Source of the DNA: Devosia sp. 66-14
GTDB lineage: Bacteria > Pseudomonadota > Alphaproteobacteria > Rhizobiales > Devosiaceae
Direction: 5' to 3'
DNA: 64,000 nt
Assembly (NCBI GenBank): GCA_001899085.1
Contig: MKVB01000002.1
Coordinates: 108,438 to 172,437, forward strand
In this document: in pieces, positions 16,599 to 25,749 of the stretch
How positions within the stretch are numbered: the stretch's first letter is position 1
How the letters are laid out: the number at the start of each line of letters is the position of its first letter
Program-made: the position numbers and the translations under genes
The notes under the pieces: generated by a model
The model's database searches: none
Told to the model about the DNA's origin: nothing
The model's input: the letters and a program-made list of their open reading frames with translations, nothing else

Positions 16599-18308
16599 TC
16601 AGGGGGCGACCACCACAAACGGCGAGAGCGAGATGCCGGCGTCGTCGAGGATCGGTCTGCCGCCCGGCGCGAACAGGATCAGGCCGTCAATCGGCGCGAG
16701 CACGTCGTCGGCGCCGAGATGGGGCAGGACGCGGCGCGCCGAAGCGCTGTCGAGGCCATAGATGGCGCCGCGATCGAAGCTGCCGTCACGCATCGCGGCT
16801 TCGCCGACCGGCCGGGCGGCGGCGAGGGCCCTGGGGTCGATGCGCCCCAGATAGACGGCGTCGGTGGGCAGCTTGTGGGTCACCGCGAACCAGCCCAGTT
16901 CACGCCAGTTCCAGCCCTCGTTCTCGATCGGCAGGGCCCGGACCCGCTGGTAGTGCGGCGCGAGCGCCGCCCAGGCCGGCGAGGTCAGCATGGTGCGCCA
17001 GGTGGTGCCGGTGCGGTCGGGACCGACGGCAAGGGCCCGGATCCCGCGCTGCAGGTCGCCCAGCTGCAGGGCCAGCGCCAGGCAGGCGATGAGCAAAGCC
17101 GGCGTGCTGCGGAGCTGCCGCGACAGCAGCACCAGCAGGCCGAAGACGATCAGGTAGCCGAGCGGCCAGAACATGCGGCCGGACGAGCGGAACGTGGTGA
17201 GGAAATTCTCCAGTGCGGCGGGCAGGGGCAATTGGAACAGCTCGATGCTGCCCAAGGCGACGCGGTGGCTCAGCGAGAACAGCGCGAGGCCGACAGCGAC
17301 CAGCACCAGCGGCAGGAAACGTGGACCGAGCAGCGGCCGCAGGTTCGCCGGGCGGAGGGTAACGAGCACCGCCACCACGAGCACGAAGACGCCGAGCCCG
17401 ACATAGTTCACCCCCTCCCATTCGAAGGCGTTGACCGGCACGCCGGGGACGATGAACTGGAAGAAGGCGGGGTTGATCGGGCCGAGCAGGTTCATGCGGA
17501 AGCGGCCGAAGCCGAAGCTCTCGACCGAACCGACCATGAAGATGCCGGTGGACCACAGCACAACGGCAATGGCAGTGCCGCCGAGGGCCAGTTCGGCCAC
17601 GATGCGCGGCAGGCGCAACTCGCGCTGCCAAAGGCGGGACAACAGCGAGGCGCCCCACAGCGCAAACACCATCACCAGCAGGTAGCCGTGAATGGCCGAG
17701 ACCGCGGCGAGCAGCAGCGGCCAGGCCCAGACCGGTGTCGGCCGGCGCAGATAGAGCCAGACCGCGGCGAGAATGGTCCAGTGACCGGCGAGCGCCATGT
17801 GGACGTCGAGCCGCATGAGGAAAGCGGGCTGAAAGACGCAGAAGATGGCGGCGATCAGCGCCAGCGGTCGGCTGAGCTTCAGCTGATGTGCGATCAGCGC
17901 CGCGAACAGCGCCTGCAGCACGAAGCACAGCAGTTCCCAATAGCCCCAATACTGGAACCGTTCGGGCAGCCACGAGGCGATCAGCTTGAACGGGAAGGCA
18001 AAGAGCGGCAGCGAGTCCGACAGGCCGACGCCGTTGGCCAGTTCAAGCCCGTTGAGCGGAGAGGCGCCGGGCGGCCAACCCCACGGCGCCATGGCGAACC
18101 ACCACCAGCCGAGCGTGTGCATGGCGCGGTCGCGCTCATCGAGCCATAGGATGTTGGTGGGGTCGAGCGGGGCGATGCCCCGCACGATGATGAAGGCGAT
18201 GATGCCGATCAGCAGTGCCGGCAGGATCGCCGGGGTGTCGAGCGCGGCAGTTGCCGCCGGGCGCGGACGCACCGGCCGATCCAGCTCGGCAGCCCCGGTT
18301 GCACTCAT
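16599..18308 (-). CDS. Polytopic membrane protein, DUF6311-like (possible lipid-linked glycosyltransferase)
   Basis: A 569-residue membrane protein with about 9-11 hydrophobic helices and a soluble C-terminal part (about 430-569). The early motifs GWPPGASPLNGLELANGVGLSDSLPL and the following helices resemble DUF6311 proteins and other GT-C-like membrane enzymes, which use polyprenyl-linked sugars. No acceptor is evident. The ATG overlaps the SDR stop by 4 bp, so the two are co-translated. The pairing of such a protein with a soluble dehydrogenase is odd. A longer frame reading upstream through the SDR gene is antisense-like shadow. Confidence 0.6.
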   Translation of the reverse strand: MSATGAAELDRPVRPRPAATAALDTPAILPALLIGIIAFIIVRGIAPLDPTNILWLDERDRAMHTLGWWWFAMAPWGWPPGASPLNGLELANGVGLSDSLPLFAFPFKLIASWLPERFQYWGYWELLCFVLQALFAALIAHQLKLSRPLALIAAIFCVFQPAFLMRLDVHMALAGHWTILAAVWLYLRRPTPVWAWPLLLAAVSAIHGYLLVMVFALWGASLLSRLWQRELRLPRIVAELALGGTAIAVVLWSTGIFMVGSVESFGFGRFRMNLLGPINPAFFQFIVPGVPVNAFEWEGVNYVGLGVFVLVVAVLVTLRPANLRPLLGPRFLPLVLVAVGLALFSLSHRVALGSIELFQLPLPAALENFLTTFRSSGRMFWPLGYLIVFGLLVLLSRQLRSTPALLIACLALALQLGDLQRGIRALAVGPDRTGTTWRTMLTSPAWAALAPHYQRVRALPIENEGWNWRELGWFAVTHKLPTDAVYLGRIDPRALAAARPVGEAAMRDGSFDRGAIYGLDSASARRVLPHLGADDVLAPIDGLILFAPGGRPILDDAGISLSPFVVVAP

Positions 18309-19075
18309 TCGGTCTTTGGCGATCCACCCAGTCTGGCGCGCATGCCGCCATCGACCTTCACTACCTCGCCGGTGATGAAGGAAGCGTTGTCCGAGGCGAG
18401 AAACACCACGACGCTGGCAATCTCGGAGGGGGCGGCCATGCGGCCGAGCGGATGCATGCCGTCGATCTCGGCGTAGACGGCGGCCGGGTCGGGCGAGGCG
18501 TCGACGGCGTTGCGGAGCAGCGGGGTATCGACCGAACCGGGAGCAATGCCGTTCACCCGCACGCCATAGGGGGCGTAGTCCACGGCCATCGAGCGGATCA
18601 GCCCGATGAGCCCGTGCTTGGACACGGAGTAGGCGGTGACGCCGGCCTGCGAGGCCATACCCTGTACCGAGGAAATGTGGACGACATTGCCCCGCGAAGC
18701 CCGGATCATCGGCATGCAGGCCTTGGAGATCAGGAACGCGCCCTTGAGGTTGACGTCGAGCGTCCGGTCCCACAGCGCCTCGTCGGTGGTCTCGACCGTG
18801 CCATAGGTCTGGATGCCGGCATTGTGGCTCAGCACGTCGAGGCCGCCGAAGCTGGATTGGGCCAGCGCTGCGGCGCGATTGCAGTCGGCGAGGCTGGCGA
18901 CCGACCCGACACAGACCTCGATGGCTGCAGCTTTGTCCTTCAGGGCGGCGGCGACCGCCGCGAGGCCCGTCTCGTCCACGTCCAGCAGCACCAGCTTGGC
19001 GCCCTCGGCCGCAAAAGCTTCCGCTACACCACGGCCAATGCCTTTGGCGGCGCCGGTGACCAATACTCGCTGCAT
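18305..19075 (-). CDS. SDR family oxidoreductase
   Basis: A 256-residue classical SDR with TGAAKGIG near residue 7, NAG near 85, Ser in ISSVQG near 138, YSVSK near 152 and ITGEVVKVDGG near the end. Many close relatives oxidise sugars or sugar acids (for example L-fucose, L-rhamnose or galactose dehydrogenases). It fits the sugar locus upstream of the dehydratase, but its only direct operon partner is the membrane protein. The region 19076-19363 to its right is non-coding. Confidence 0.88.
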   Translation of the reverse strand: MQRVLVTGAAKGIGRGVAEAFAAEGAKLVLLDVDETGLAAVAAALKDKAAAIEVCVGSVASLADCNRAAALAQSSFGGLDVLSHNAGIQTYGTVETTDEALWDRTLDVNLKGAFLISKACMPMIRASRGNVVHISSVQGMASQAGVTAYSVSKHGLIGLIRSMAVDYAPYGVRVNGIAPGSVDTPLLRNAVDASPDPAAVYAEIDGMHPLGRMAAPSEIASVVVFLASDNASFITGEVVKVDGGMRARLGGSPKTE

Positions 19076-19303
19076 GAAAAGTCCTCCTGTTTTTCGCGCA
19101 TTTCAGCATTGCCTGCAGGTGGGCGAAAGATGGAAACAGGGATGAGATGACGCCGAGGTCGCGCGCGACGCTCCGATTCGCTCCGGCGGAAGCTGGCTCC
19201 GAGAGTGCTGGTCGTGGCCTGCCGCGGCGCTATAAAGACGATCCGTCGGTAACCATCTCGGCGTTTCTGCCTACAACGTGATCGGCGAAGTCGTTGTGGC
19301 TCG

Positions 19304-19333
19304 TTGACTTTCTGTTCCACTGCTGCGTAGTGT
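19304..19333 (+). promoter_or_regulatory. Possible promoter of the secreted protein gene
   Basis: TTGACT at 19304-19309, an 18-base spacer and TAGTGT at 19328-19333, in a locally AT-richer stretch. The -10 box is poor. No other feature was seen in the 288-bp gap 19076-19363. Confidence 0.3.
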
Positions 19334-19363
19334 AAATGAAGTGTTAAAGAGGAGGAGGGTCTG

Positions 19364-19822
19364 ATGCCTCGTCTTGGATTTGCGTTCGGAAGCCTGGCAG
19401 CGGTTTCGTTCATGGCTGCCCTCTGGAGCCCGGCTGTGCTGGCCCAAAGTGCTCCGGCCGATATTCCAGCCGTCATGAGCGTTTGCACACCTGTGGTGGG
19501 CGAAGAGTATGATGGCAACAAGGACCGCTGGGGTCAGTGTATCGCCGCAGTGGGTGATTACCTCAAGGGCATCGGTGCGCCCTCGGAGGCCACAAACCAG
19601 ACGATCGCCGATCTCGTGGCGGCGCTGGTCGAACTTTATCGGAATGATCAGGCGTGCGTGGTCGACGAGACCGAGCTGCCGATCGCCATTGAAACCGCTG
19701 CACAGCTTTCGACGGATGGGGTTCAGCAGGCCCAGATCCTCGAGATCAGTGCAACGATCCAGGATTGTCAGGTGATTACCACCGCGGCGATCCCCGTGCC
19801 GGAGCTGGCCAGCGCCAACTGA
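19364..19822 (+). CDS. Small secreted Cys-containing protein of unknown function
   Basis: A 152-residue protein with a convincing signal peptide (hydrophobic LAAVSFMAALWSPAV, cleavage at VLA-QS near 27). The mature part is acidic and has four cysteines (C41, C59, C98, C135), enough for two disulfides. The ribosome site is strong (GAGGAGGAGG). I do not recognise a family. It stands alone between two intergenic regions and is followed by a hairpin at 19857-19882. Confidence 0.75.
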   Translation: MPRLGFAFGSLAAVSFMAALWSPAVLAQSAPADIPAVMSVCTPVVGEEYDGNKDRWGQCIAAVGDYLKGIGAPSEATNQTIADLVAALVELYRNDQACVVDETELPIAIETAAQLSTDGVQQAQILEISATIQDCQVITTAAIPVPELASAN

Positions 19823-19856
19823 GGCGCAGGCTTTCTGCCTAACCCGATGGCAGGAT

Positions 19857-19882
19857 ACGGCCTCATCGCAAGATGGGGCCGT
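19857..19882 (+). terminator. Hairpin after the secreted protein gene
   Basis: ACGGCCTCATC and GATGGGGCCGT form an 11-bp stem with one G-T pair and a GCAA loop. TTTT follows 8 bases later. Probable terminator. The remaining gap to 20078 shows nothing else. Confidence 0.5.
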
Positions 19883-20078
19883 GGGAGGAGTTTTGGGTAG
19901 CGCCGGCAGCAGGCCACACGCTGGCGGCGTTCAGGAGCGGTAGTGCCATTGCGGTGGTGTGCCGTCGAGTTGAGGTTCGGCCGAGCTACTGGCTGAGCGC
20001 CGCATTCCCGAGGCGGGAGAGGATGTAGTCGCTTGGCGGAAGCAGCCGAGTGCTTTGGGCTAGGCGACGGAGCAGAAC

Positions 20079-20822
20079 GTGCGTGTGTTTCTTTCGTCCG
20101 AGATCGGGGATGTGGTCCCGGTTGATCGCGCGGTTACCCAGCGGATGCCGCAACATGGTTTGCCGCTGGCCTTCAAGGATGGTGTGCCCGTGATTGCTGC
20201 GAGGCCGCTGCGCGCGACTATGCGAGATATCCTCAAGCGAGGTATCGACATCGTGCTTTCGGCAGGTGCGTTGATCGTCCTGTCGCCCACGCTGTTGATC
20301 ATGGCGATCGCCATCAAGCTTTCCAGCCCTGGCCCGGTGTTGTTCCGGCAGTGGCGATATGGCCGCAACGGCGTGCCGTTCCGCATCTACAAGTTCCGCA
20401 CCATGCGGACAGATGCGTGCGATCCGACCGGCGTGCGGCAGGTGACTGCCGGGGATCCCGGGGTCACGCCGCTCGGACAGTTCATGCGCTCGCGCAGCCT
20501 CGATGAGTTGCCGCAGCTGTTCAACGTGCTCAGCGGTGACATGTCGCTGGTGGGGCCGCGTCCGCACGCCATCGGCATGAAGGCGGCTGGCGTATTGTAC
20601 GAGGAACTGGTGCCCTACTACGCGCTGCGTCATGCGGTGCGGCCGGGGCTGTCGGGCTGGGCTCAGGCCAATGGCCTGCGCGGGCCGACTACCGAGGCGC
20701 AGTGTTCCCGCAGCCGGATCGACCACGATCTGGCCTATATCCAGAACCAGTCGCTGGCGCTCGACATCAAGATCATCTGGATGACGATCAGGAGCGAGTT
20801 CCTCGCCGGTTCCGGCAGCTGA
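20079..20822 (+). CDS. Sugar transferase (bacterial sugar-phosphate transferase family)
   Basis: A 247-residue enzyme with one membrane-embedded hydrophobic segment (about 56-80) and the catalytic domain of undecaprenyl-phosphate sugar-1-phosphate transferases. Visible motifs are KRGIDIVLSAGAL, YKFRTMRTDA, RSRSLDELPQLFNVLSGDMS and LVGPRPHA. It should start an exopolysaccharide repeat unit by loading the first sugar onto the lipid carrier. No glycosyltransferases or export genes are adjacent, so it is an orphan. The GTG start has GGAG six bases upstream. Confidence 0.88.
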   Translation: MRVFLSSEIGDVVPVDRAVTQRMPQHGLPLAFKDGVPVIAARPLRATMRDILKRGIDIVLSAGALIVLSPTLLIMAIAIKLSSPGPVLFRQWRYGRNGVPFRIYKFRTMRTDACDPTGVRQVTAGDPGVTPLGQFMRSRSLDELPQLFNVLSGDMSLVGPRPHAIGMKAAGVLYEELVPYYALRHAVRPGLSGWAQANGLRGPTTEAQCSRSRIDHDLAYIQNQSLALDIKIIWMTIRSEFLAGSGS

Positions 20823-20957
20823 TCAGTCTGCAGAGGCGACTGACGCCTCTGCATCCTCACCATCGCCAGTGCGCCTTCATCGTCATCTGGCGATGGAGCG
20901 CTCTTTTCTTTTCGCTCCGATCCGCCTAGACGTGTCGGGCGAGTGAAGGGAAGCGTA

Positions 20958-22265
20958 ATGCCGAAGACGGACATTGCCCGGCGGGTCTACAACCATACCT
21001 GGAAGCTCGATCCGATCGTCCGGAGCCTGCTCGATACGGACTTCTACAAGCTGTTGATGCTGCAGATGATCTGGGGGCTCTACCCCAAGGTCGATGCCAC
21101 CTTCTCGCTGATCAACCGCAAGACTTCGGTGCGGCTCGCCGACGAGATCGACGAAGGCGAGTTGCGGGCGCAGCTCGACCATGCGCGGACGCTCCGCTTC
21201 GGCAAGAAAGAGATGATCTGGCTGGCGGGTAACAGCTTTTATGGCTCCAAGCAGATCTTTTCGCCGGAGTTCCTGCGCTGGCTCGCGGGGTTCCGGCTGC
21301 CGGACTACCACCTCGAAAAGCGTGACGGACAGTACGAGCTGACCTTCCACGGCAAGTGGGTCGAGACCACGATGTGGGAGATCCCGGCCCTGGCCATCAT
21401 CAATGAGCTGCGCAGCCGGGCGGCGCTGAAGCGTTACGGACCGTTTGCGCTCGACGTGGTCTACGCGCGCGCCAAGGCCAAGATGTGGGAAAAGGTGGAG
21501 CGGCTGAAGCTGTTGCCCGAGTTGCGCATCTCGGATTTCGGCACGCGGCGGCGGCACTCGTTCCTGTGGCAGCGCTGGTGCGTCGAGGCGCTGAAGGAAG
21601 GGCTCGGGCTCGAGGTTTTCACCGGTACGTCGAACGTGCTGCTCGCCATGGACAATGACCTCGAGGCGCTCGGCACCAATGCGCACGAGCTGCCGATGGT
21701 GCTGGCGGCGATCGCGCCGAACGAGGAGGCGCTGAAACAGGCGCCCTACCAGGTGCTGCAGGATTGGGAGAGCTATTATGGCGGCAATCTCAAGATCGTC
21801 TTGCCCGATGCCTTCGGCACCGATGCGTTCCTGCGTGATGCGCCCGATTGGGTGGCCGATTGGACTGGCTTCCGGCCGGACAGCGCGCCGGCGATCGAAG
21901 GCGGCGAGAAGATCATCAAGTGGTGGAAGGAACGCGGACGCGATCCGCGCGACAAGCTGCTGATCTTTTCCGATGGGCTCGACGTAGACATGATCGAAGA
22001 GGCCTATCACCACTTCCATGGCCGGGTGCGCATGGCCTTTGGCTGGGGCACCAATCTCACCAACGACTTCTCGGGGTGCTCGCCGTGGCCCAACCCGCAG
22101 CTTGAGCCGATCTCGCTGGTGTGCAAGGTGAGCGAAGCGGATGGTCACCCGGCGGTGAAACTCTCGGACAACCCGGAGAAGGCCACCGGCGACGCAGCGG
22201 AGATCCGCCGCTACATCAGGATCTTCGGCGACAAGGGCCGGGTCTCCCACAAAGTTACTGTCTGA
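20958..22265 (+). CDS. pncB: Nicotinate phosphoribosyltransferase
   Basis: A 435-residue enzyme that converts nicotinate and PRPP to nicotinate mononucleotide in NAD salvage. Family features are the [13 protein letters not shown] segment near the N-terminus, the FGTRRRHS motif with the His that is phosphorylated in this family, the GTSNV segment, and ISDFG. The ATG at 20958 was chosen because AAGGGAAG lies five bases upstream. An upstream in-frame GTG at 20943 overlaps that site. The next gene follows after 14 bp. Confidence 0.95.
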   Translation: MPKTDIARRVYNHTWKLDPIVRSLLDTDFYKLLMLQMIWGLYPKVDATFSLINRKTSVRLADEIDEGELRAQLDHARTLRFGKKEMIWLAGNSFYGSKQIFSPEFLRWLAGFRLPDYHLEKRDGQYELTFHGKWVETTMWEIPALAIINELRSRAALKRYGPFALDVVYARAKAKMWEKVERLKLLPELRISDFGTRRRHSFLWQRWCVEALKEGLGLEVFTGTSNVLLAMDNDLEALGTNAHELPMVLAAIAPNEEALKQAPYQVLQDWESYYGGNLKIVLPDAFGTDAFLRDAPDWVADWTGFRPDSAPAIEGGEKIIKWWKERGRDPRDKLLIFSDGLDVDMIEEAYHHFHGRVRMAFGWGTNLTNDFSGCSPWPNPQLEPISLVCKVSEADGHPAVKLSDNPEKATGDAAEIRRYIRIFGDKGRVSHKVTV

Positions 22266-22279
22266 CGACTAGAGGTCTT

Positions 22280-23035
22280 ATGCGTTATTCCGCCTGCATC
22301 GAGTGGCTGTTCGCCACCGAAGAATCCGACGTTGCCAACCGGGTCCGCGCGGCCAAGGCCGCAGGGCTCGACGCTGTCGAGTTCTGGCGATTTTCCAACA
22401 AGGATTGCGAGGCGATCAGGCGGGCGCTCGACGAGACCGGCCTGACGCTGGCCGGGATCCTGTGCGAGCCGATTGCGCCGCTGACCAACCCGGAATCACA
22501 CCAGTGGTTCCTCGAGGGGGTGCGCACCTCGCTGGCGGCAGCGCTGCAGCTGGGCGCGAAAGTCATCATCGCGCAGGCGGGCGACAACCAGCCCGGCGTG
22601 GCGCGGGCCGCGCAGCACGCGGCGATCGTCAAGGTGCTGAAGGAAGCGGCAAAGATCCTCGAAGGCTCGGACGTGGTGCTGGCGCTGGAGCCGCTCAACG
22701 ATCGGGTGGATCATCCGGGCTATTATCTCACCTCGACCGAGGAGGGGCTCGATATCGTCGACGAGGTCGGGCGGCCGGAGGTCAAGCTGCTCTATGACAT
22801 CTACCACGCTGCGGTGATGGGCGAGGAAATCGAGGTGCTGGCCGGCCGGCTCGACCGGGTGGTGCATGTCCATCTCGCCGACACGCCGGGGCGGGGCGAG
22901 CCGGGCAGCGGCCGCATGGATTATGCGGAACGGCTCGAGTGGCTCGAGGCGCAGGGCTATGACGGGCTGATCGGGCTCGAATACAAGCCGAGCGGGCCGA
23001 CGGTCGAGACGCTGAAGTTTCGGGAACTGGTCTAG
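22280..23035 (+). CDS. TIM-barrel protein, hydroxypyruvate isomerase-like
   Basis: A 251-residue sugar-isomerase-like TIM barrel (AP_endonuc_2 superfamily). The N-terminal FSAC-like segment (MRYSACIEWLF), LALEPLNDRVDHPGYYL, LLYDIYHAAVMGEEIE and LIGLEYKP carry the Glu, Asp and His residues expected to bind a divalent metal. It is close to hydroxypyruvate isomerases (Hyi). It may be co-transcribed with pncB 14 bp upstream, but a functional link is not clear. Ribosome site AGAGG at 22271. Confidence 0.85.
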   Translation: MRYSACIEWLFATEESDVANRVRAAKAAGLDAVEFWRFSNKDCEAIRRALDETGLTLAGILCEPIAPLTNPESHQWFLEGVRTSLAAALQLGAKVIIAQAGDNQPGVARAAQHAAIVKVLKEAAKILEGSDVVLALEPLNDRVDHPGYYLTSTEEGLDIVDEVGRPEVKLLYDIYHAAVMGEEIEVLAGRLDRVVHVHLADTPGRGEPGSGRMDYAERLEWLEAQGYDGLIGLEYKPSGPTVETLKFRELV

Positions 23036-23130
23036 ATCGCCACTTCTCCCTCAGGGGCAGGGGCGATCGCAGACGCGGCAGCGACAGTTCGGTGCTCTTC
23101 CTGCGCCGGCCTCCGCCATGAAGCGGTGGC

Positions 23131-23922
23131 TCACTCCCCGGCTTCGCCCCGTAGCCAGTAGCCGGCAGCGCGGATGTAGTCGTTGTTGAAGCCGCGGGCG
23201 ACCAGGTGGTGGCGCAGCCCCTTGGCCATCTGCGCTTCGCCGGCAACGAAGGCAAAGCCGTCGCCGGCGGGGAAACCGATCTCGGCCACGGCGGGCAGGA
23301 TCAGGTTCTCGGCGCCGGCCTCGCGGCCATTGCGATGAACCCAGTGGATCTCGACCGGCGAGCTGGTTTCGAAGCGCTGTTCATCGGCGGGCTCGGGCAC
23401 TTCGATGATGGCGATGGCAGGCTTGTTGGCCGGCAGTTCCTCGATGCGACGACCGATGGCCGGCAGCGCTGTTTCGTCGCCGGCAATGAAGTACCAGTCG
23501 AAGGCCTCGGGGACGCGGATGGTGCCGCGCGGCCCGCCGATCATCAACTGGTCGCCAGGCCTGGCTGCTGCCGCCCAACTGGAGGCCGGGCCATCACCAT
23601 GCAGCACGAAATCCAGATCGAGGGTCAGCGCCTCGGCATCGAAATAGCGCGGCGTATACTCGCGTACGAATGGCTTGGCGGTGTCGTCGGGCCAGACCAG
23701 ACCATCGGGATGGCGCTCGGGGCGGGGCAGGGGCTTGCCGTCGGAAGGCAGGAACACCTTGACGTGGTCGGCGTGACCCGGGGACTGGAAGCCCTCGAGT
23801 TCCGCGCCGCTGAGCCGGATGCGGCGCATGTGCGGGGTGATGTCGACGACCGAGGCGACGTCGAGGATGCGGATGCGGGTTTCGAGCCGGATGCGCTCGA
23901 GCGATCTATTCATGACTTCCAT
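23131..23922 (-). CDS. Siderophore-interacting protein (FAD/NAD(P)H ferric reductase)
   Basis: A 263-residue ViuB/SIP-family protein. The FAD-binding barrel contains VREYTPRYFD (the R-x-YT motif) and the GPASSWAAAARPGDQLMIGGPRG segment. The C-terminal NAD(P)H domain contains WYFIAGDETALPAIGRRIEELP. It probably reduces iron in imported ferric siderophores. No siderophore receptor is nearby. The start may be the ATG at 23922 or at 23913; neither has a good ribosome site. Confidence 0.9.
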   Translation of the reverse strand: MEVMNRSLERIRLETRIRILDVASVVDITPHMRRIRLSGAELEGFQSPGHADHVKVFLPSDGKPLPRPERHPDGLVWPDDTAKPFVREYTPRYFDAEALTLDLDFVLHGDGPASSWAAAARPGDQLMIGGPRGTIRVPEAFDWYFIAGDETALPAIGRRIEELPANKPAIAIIEVPEPADEQRFETSSPVEIHWVHRNGREAGAENLILPAVAEIGFPAGDGFAFVAGEAQMAKGLRHHLVARGFNNDYIRAAGYWLRGEAGE

Positions 23923-24059
23923 AGTCAGGATTTAGCCGAGACGGATCGGATCGGTCAAGTGAACTGCGGGTAAGGTATGATTGTTCGGTCGTATCAAACA
24001 ATCCCTTGCCTGGACGGTGCGCTATTCGCGTGAATGCCGGTGGCCTATCTGTGGTGCAG

Positions 24060-24150
24060 CGATCGGCAAGGGCCGACGCCGGAGCGATCGGCAAGGGCCG
24101 GCGCCGGACGCGCGATCGGCAAACGCCGACGCGGGGTCGGCAACAGCGAT
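24060..24150. repeat. Tandem imperfect direct repeats upstream of the dioxygenase gene
   Basis: The unit CGATCGGCAAGGGCCGACGC recurs at 24060, 24085 and 24113, with a decayed fourth copy (GGTCGGCAACAGCGAT) near 24135. Unit lengths are about 25, 28 and 22 bp. The block ends 14 bp before the start codon of the dioxygenase gene, so it lies in the leader or promoter. Copy number could vary between strains. Confidence 0.65.
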
Positions 24151-24163
24151 ACAGGAGTTTGTG

Positions 24164-25108
24164 ATGATCACCGAGATCAAGGGGCTGCACCACGTTACGT
24201 CGATGGCGCGGGATGCCGCCGAGAACAACCACTTCTTTTCGAGGACGCTCGGCCTGCGCCGGGTCAAGCAGACCGTCAATTTCGACGCGCCCGACGTCTA
24301 CCACCTCTATTACGGCGACGAGGTCGGCACGCCCGGCACGGTGATGACGCATTTCCCGTTCCCGCATATTGCCCGTGGTCGGCCCGGCGTCGGCGAGGTC
24401 GGCACCACGGTGTTCTCGGTGCCGCAAGGGTCGCTCAGCTATTGGCAGGAGCGCCTGGCGGCCGATCGCGTCGGCGACCTCGAACTGTCGGAAAGCTTCG
24501 GCGAGAAGCGGCTGCGCTTTCGGGCGCCGGAAGGCGACGCGCTGGCGCTGGTCGAGAAAGGGGGTGACAGCCGGTTGCCCTGGACCGGCAATGGTGTCGA
24601 CGCCGAGCATGCGATCCGCGGCTTCCATTCGGCCGCGTTGCGGCTGCGTGATGGCGGCGCCACCGAAGAGCTGCTGAAGTTCATGGGCTATCAGAACGCC
24701 GACAGCGCGGGGAATATCCACCGGCTGATCCGGCCGGATGGCAACGCGGCCAACACCATCGATATCGAAGTATTGCCCGACGCCAACCGGGCCGATCTCG
24801 GCGCCGGCTCGGTGCACCACATCGCCTTCGCAGTGGAGAACCGGGCGGCGCAGCTCGAGGTACGCAAGGCCCTGCTCGACACCGGCTACCAGGTAACGCC
24901 AGTGATCGACCGCGACTATTTCTGGGCCATCTACTTCCGCACCCCGGGCGGCGTGCTGTTCGAGATCGCCACGAACGAACCCGGCTTCGACCGGGACGAG
25001 GACACCGCGCATCTGGGCGAAACGCTGAAACTGCCAAGGCAGCATGAACACCTGAGGGCGACGCTGGAGCAGACGCTGCAGCCGCTCGAGGACAAGGAGC
25101 CGGCATGA
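24164..25108 (+). CDS. Ring-cleaving dioxygenase, glyoxalase/VOC superfamily (MhqO-like)
   Basis: A 314-residue protein with two VOC modules. The N-terminal GLHHVTSMA carries a metal His, a second His is in GSVHHIAFAV near 219, and the Glu in PGGVLFEIAT near 270 completes the usual 2-His-1-carboxylate iron site. Relatives such as MhqO and PcpA cleave hydroquinones. It overlaps the following esterase-like gene by 4 bp, the same pairing as mhqO with mhqD in quinone/catechol resistance of Bacillus. The ribosome site CAGGAG is at 24152. Confidence 0.85.
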   Translation: MITEIKGLHHVTSMARDAAENNHFFSRTLGLRRVKQTVNFDAPDVYHLYYGDEVGTPGTVMTHFPFPHIARGRPGVGEVGTTVFSVPQGSLSYWQERLAADRVGDLELSESFGEKRLRFRAPEGDALALVEKGGDSRLPWTGNGVDAEHAIRGFHSAALRLRDGGATEELLKFMGYQNADSAGNIHRLIRPDGNAANTIDIEVLPDANRADLGAGSVHHIAFAVENRAAQLEVRKALLDTGYQVTPVIDRDYFWAIYFRTPGGVLFEIATNEPGFDRDEDTAHLGETLKLPRQHEHLRATLEQTLQPLEDKEPA

Positions 25109-25713
25109 TGACCGAGACGATCGACAGCTACGTCAACCTGGATATTCCCGGCGCATCCCCGGATGCGCCGGCCTTCTATCTGTTGCACGGCACCGGCGGC
25201 GACGAACACCAGTTCACCGATCTCGCCGCCGAGCTCAAGCCGGGCGCGCGACGGATCGGGGTGCGCGGCGACGTCTCCGAAGGCGGCGCGCTGCGCTACT
25301 TCAAGCGCGTCGGCGAGGGGCGCTACGATATGGCCGACCTGAAGCGGGCGACCAGAAAGCTCGCGCGCTTCGTCGGCGCCAGCAGAGCCGATGCGACATC
25401 GGTGCTGGGCCTCGGCTATTCGAACGGAGCGAACATTCTCGCTTCAGTGCTGTTCGAGGCCCCGGAACAGTTCGATGTGGCGGTGCTGATGCACCCGTTG
25501 ATCCCGTTCACTCCCGCGCCGCAGCCGGGGCTGAAGGGCAAGCGGATCATCATCACGGCCGGCCGTCGCGACCCGATCGCGCCGGTGCATTCGGCGGAGC
25601 TGCTCGCGACCTACTTCAAGGAGCAGGGCGCCGATGTGTCGCTGTTCTGGCACGAAGGTGGGCATGAGATCCGCCGCGAAGAGCTGCTGGCGGTAAGGGA
25701 TTTTCTCGCCTGA
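25105..25713 (+). CDS. Alpha/beta hydrolase, phospholipase/carboxylesterase family (MhqD-like)
   Basis: A 202-residue hydrolase with oxyanion segment LLHGTGGDE, nucleophile motif GYSNGAN near residue 109, Asp in GRRDPIAP near 154, and His in GGHEI near 188. These make a complete Ser-Asp-His triad. It overlaps the dioxygenase gene by ATGA and probably works in the same detoxification of quinones or catechols. Confidence 0.85.
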   Translation: MMTETIDSYVNLDIPGASPDAPAFYLLHGTGGDEHQFTDLAAELKPGARRIGVRGDVSEGGALRYFKRVGEGRYDMADLKRATRKLARFVGASRADATSVLGLGYSNGANILASVLFEAPEQFDVAVLMHPLIPFTPAPQPGLKGKRIIITAGRRDPIAPVHSAELLATYFKEQGADVSLFWHEGGHEIRREELLAVRDFLA

Positions 25714-25749
25714 CCCGCCCTGCGGGACGAGCCAGGAAGGACCAATGGC

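Noticed and set aside
16599-19109. An 836-codon frame suggesting SDR-membrane protein fusion
   Set aside because: The N-terminal part is the SDR gene in a wrong frame. The true SDR frame stops at 18305.
24060-24150. Possible CRISPR array
   Set aside because: Units are directly adjacent without unique spacers, and no cas genes are nearby.
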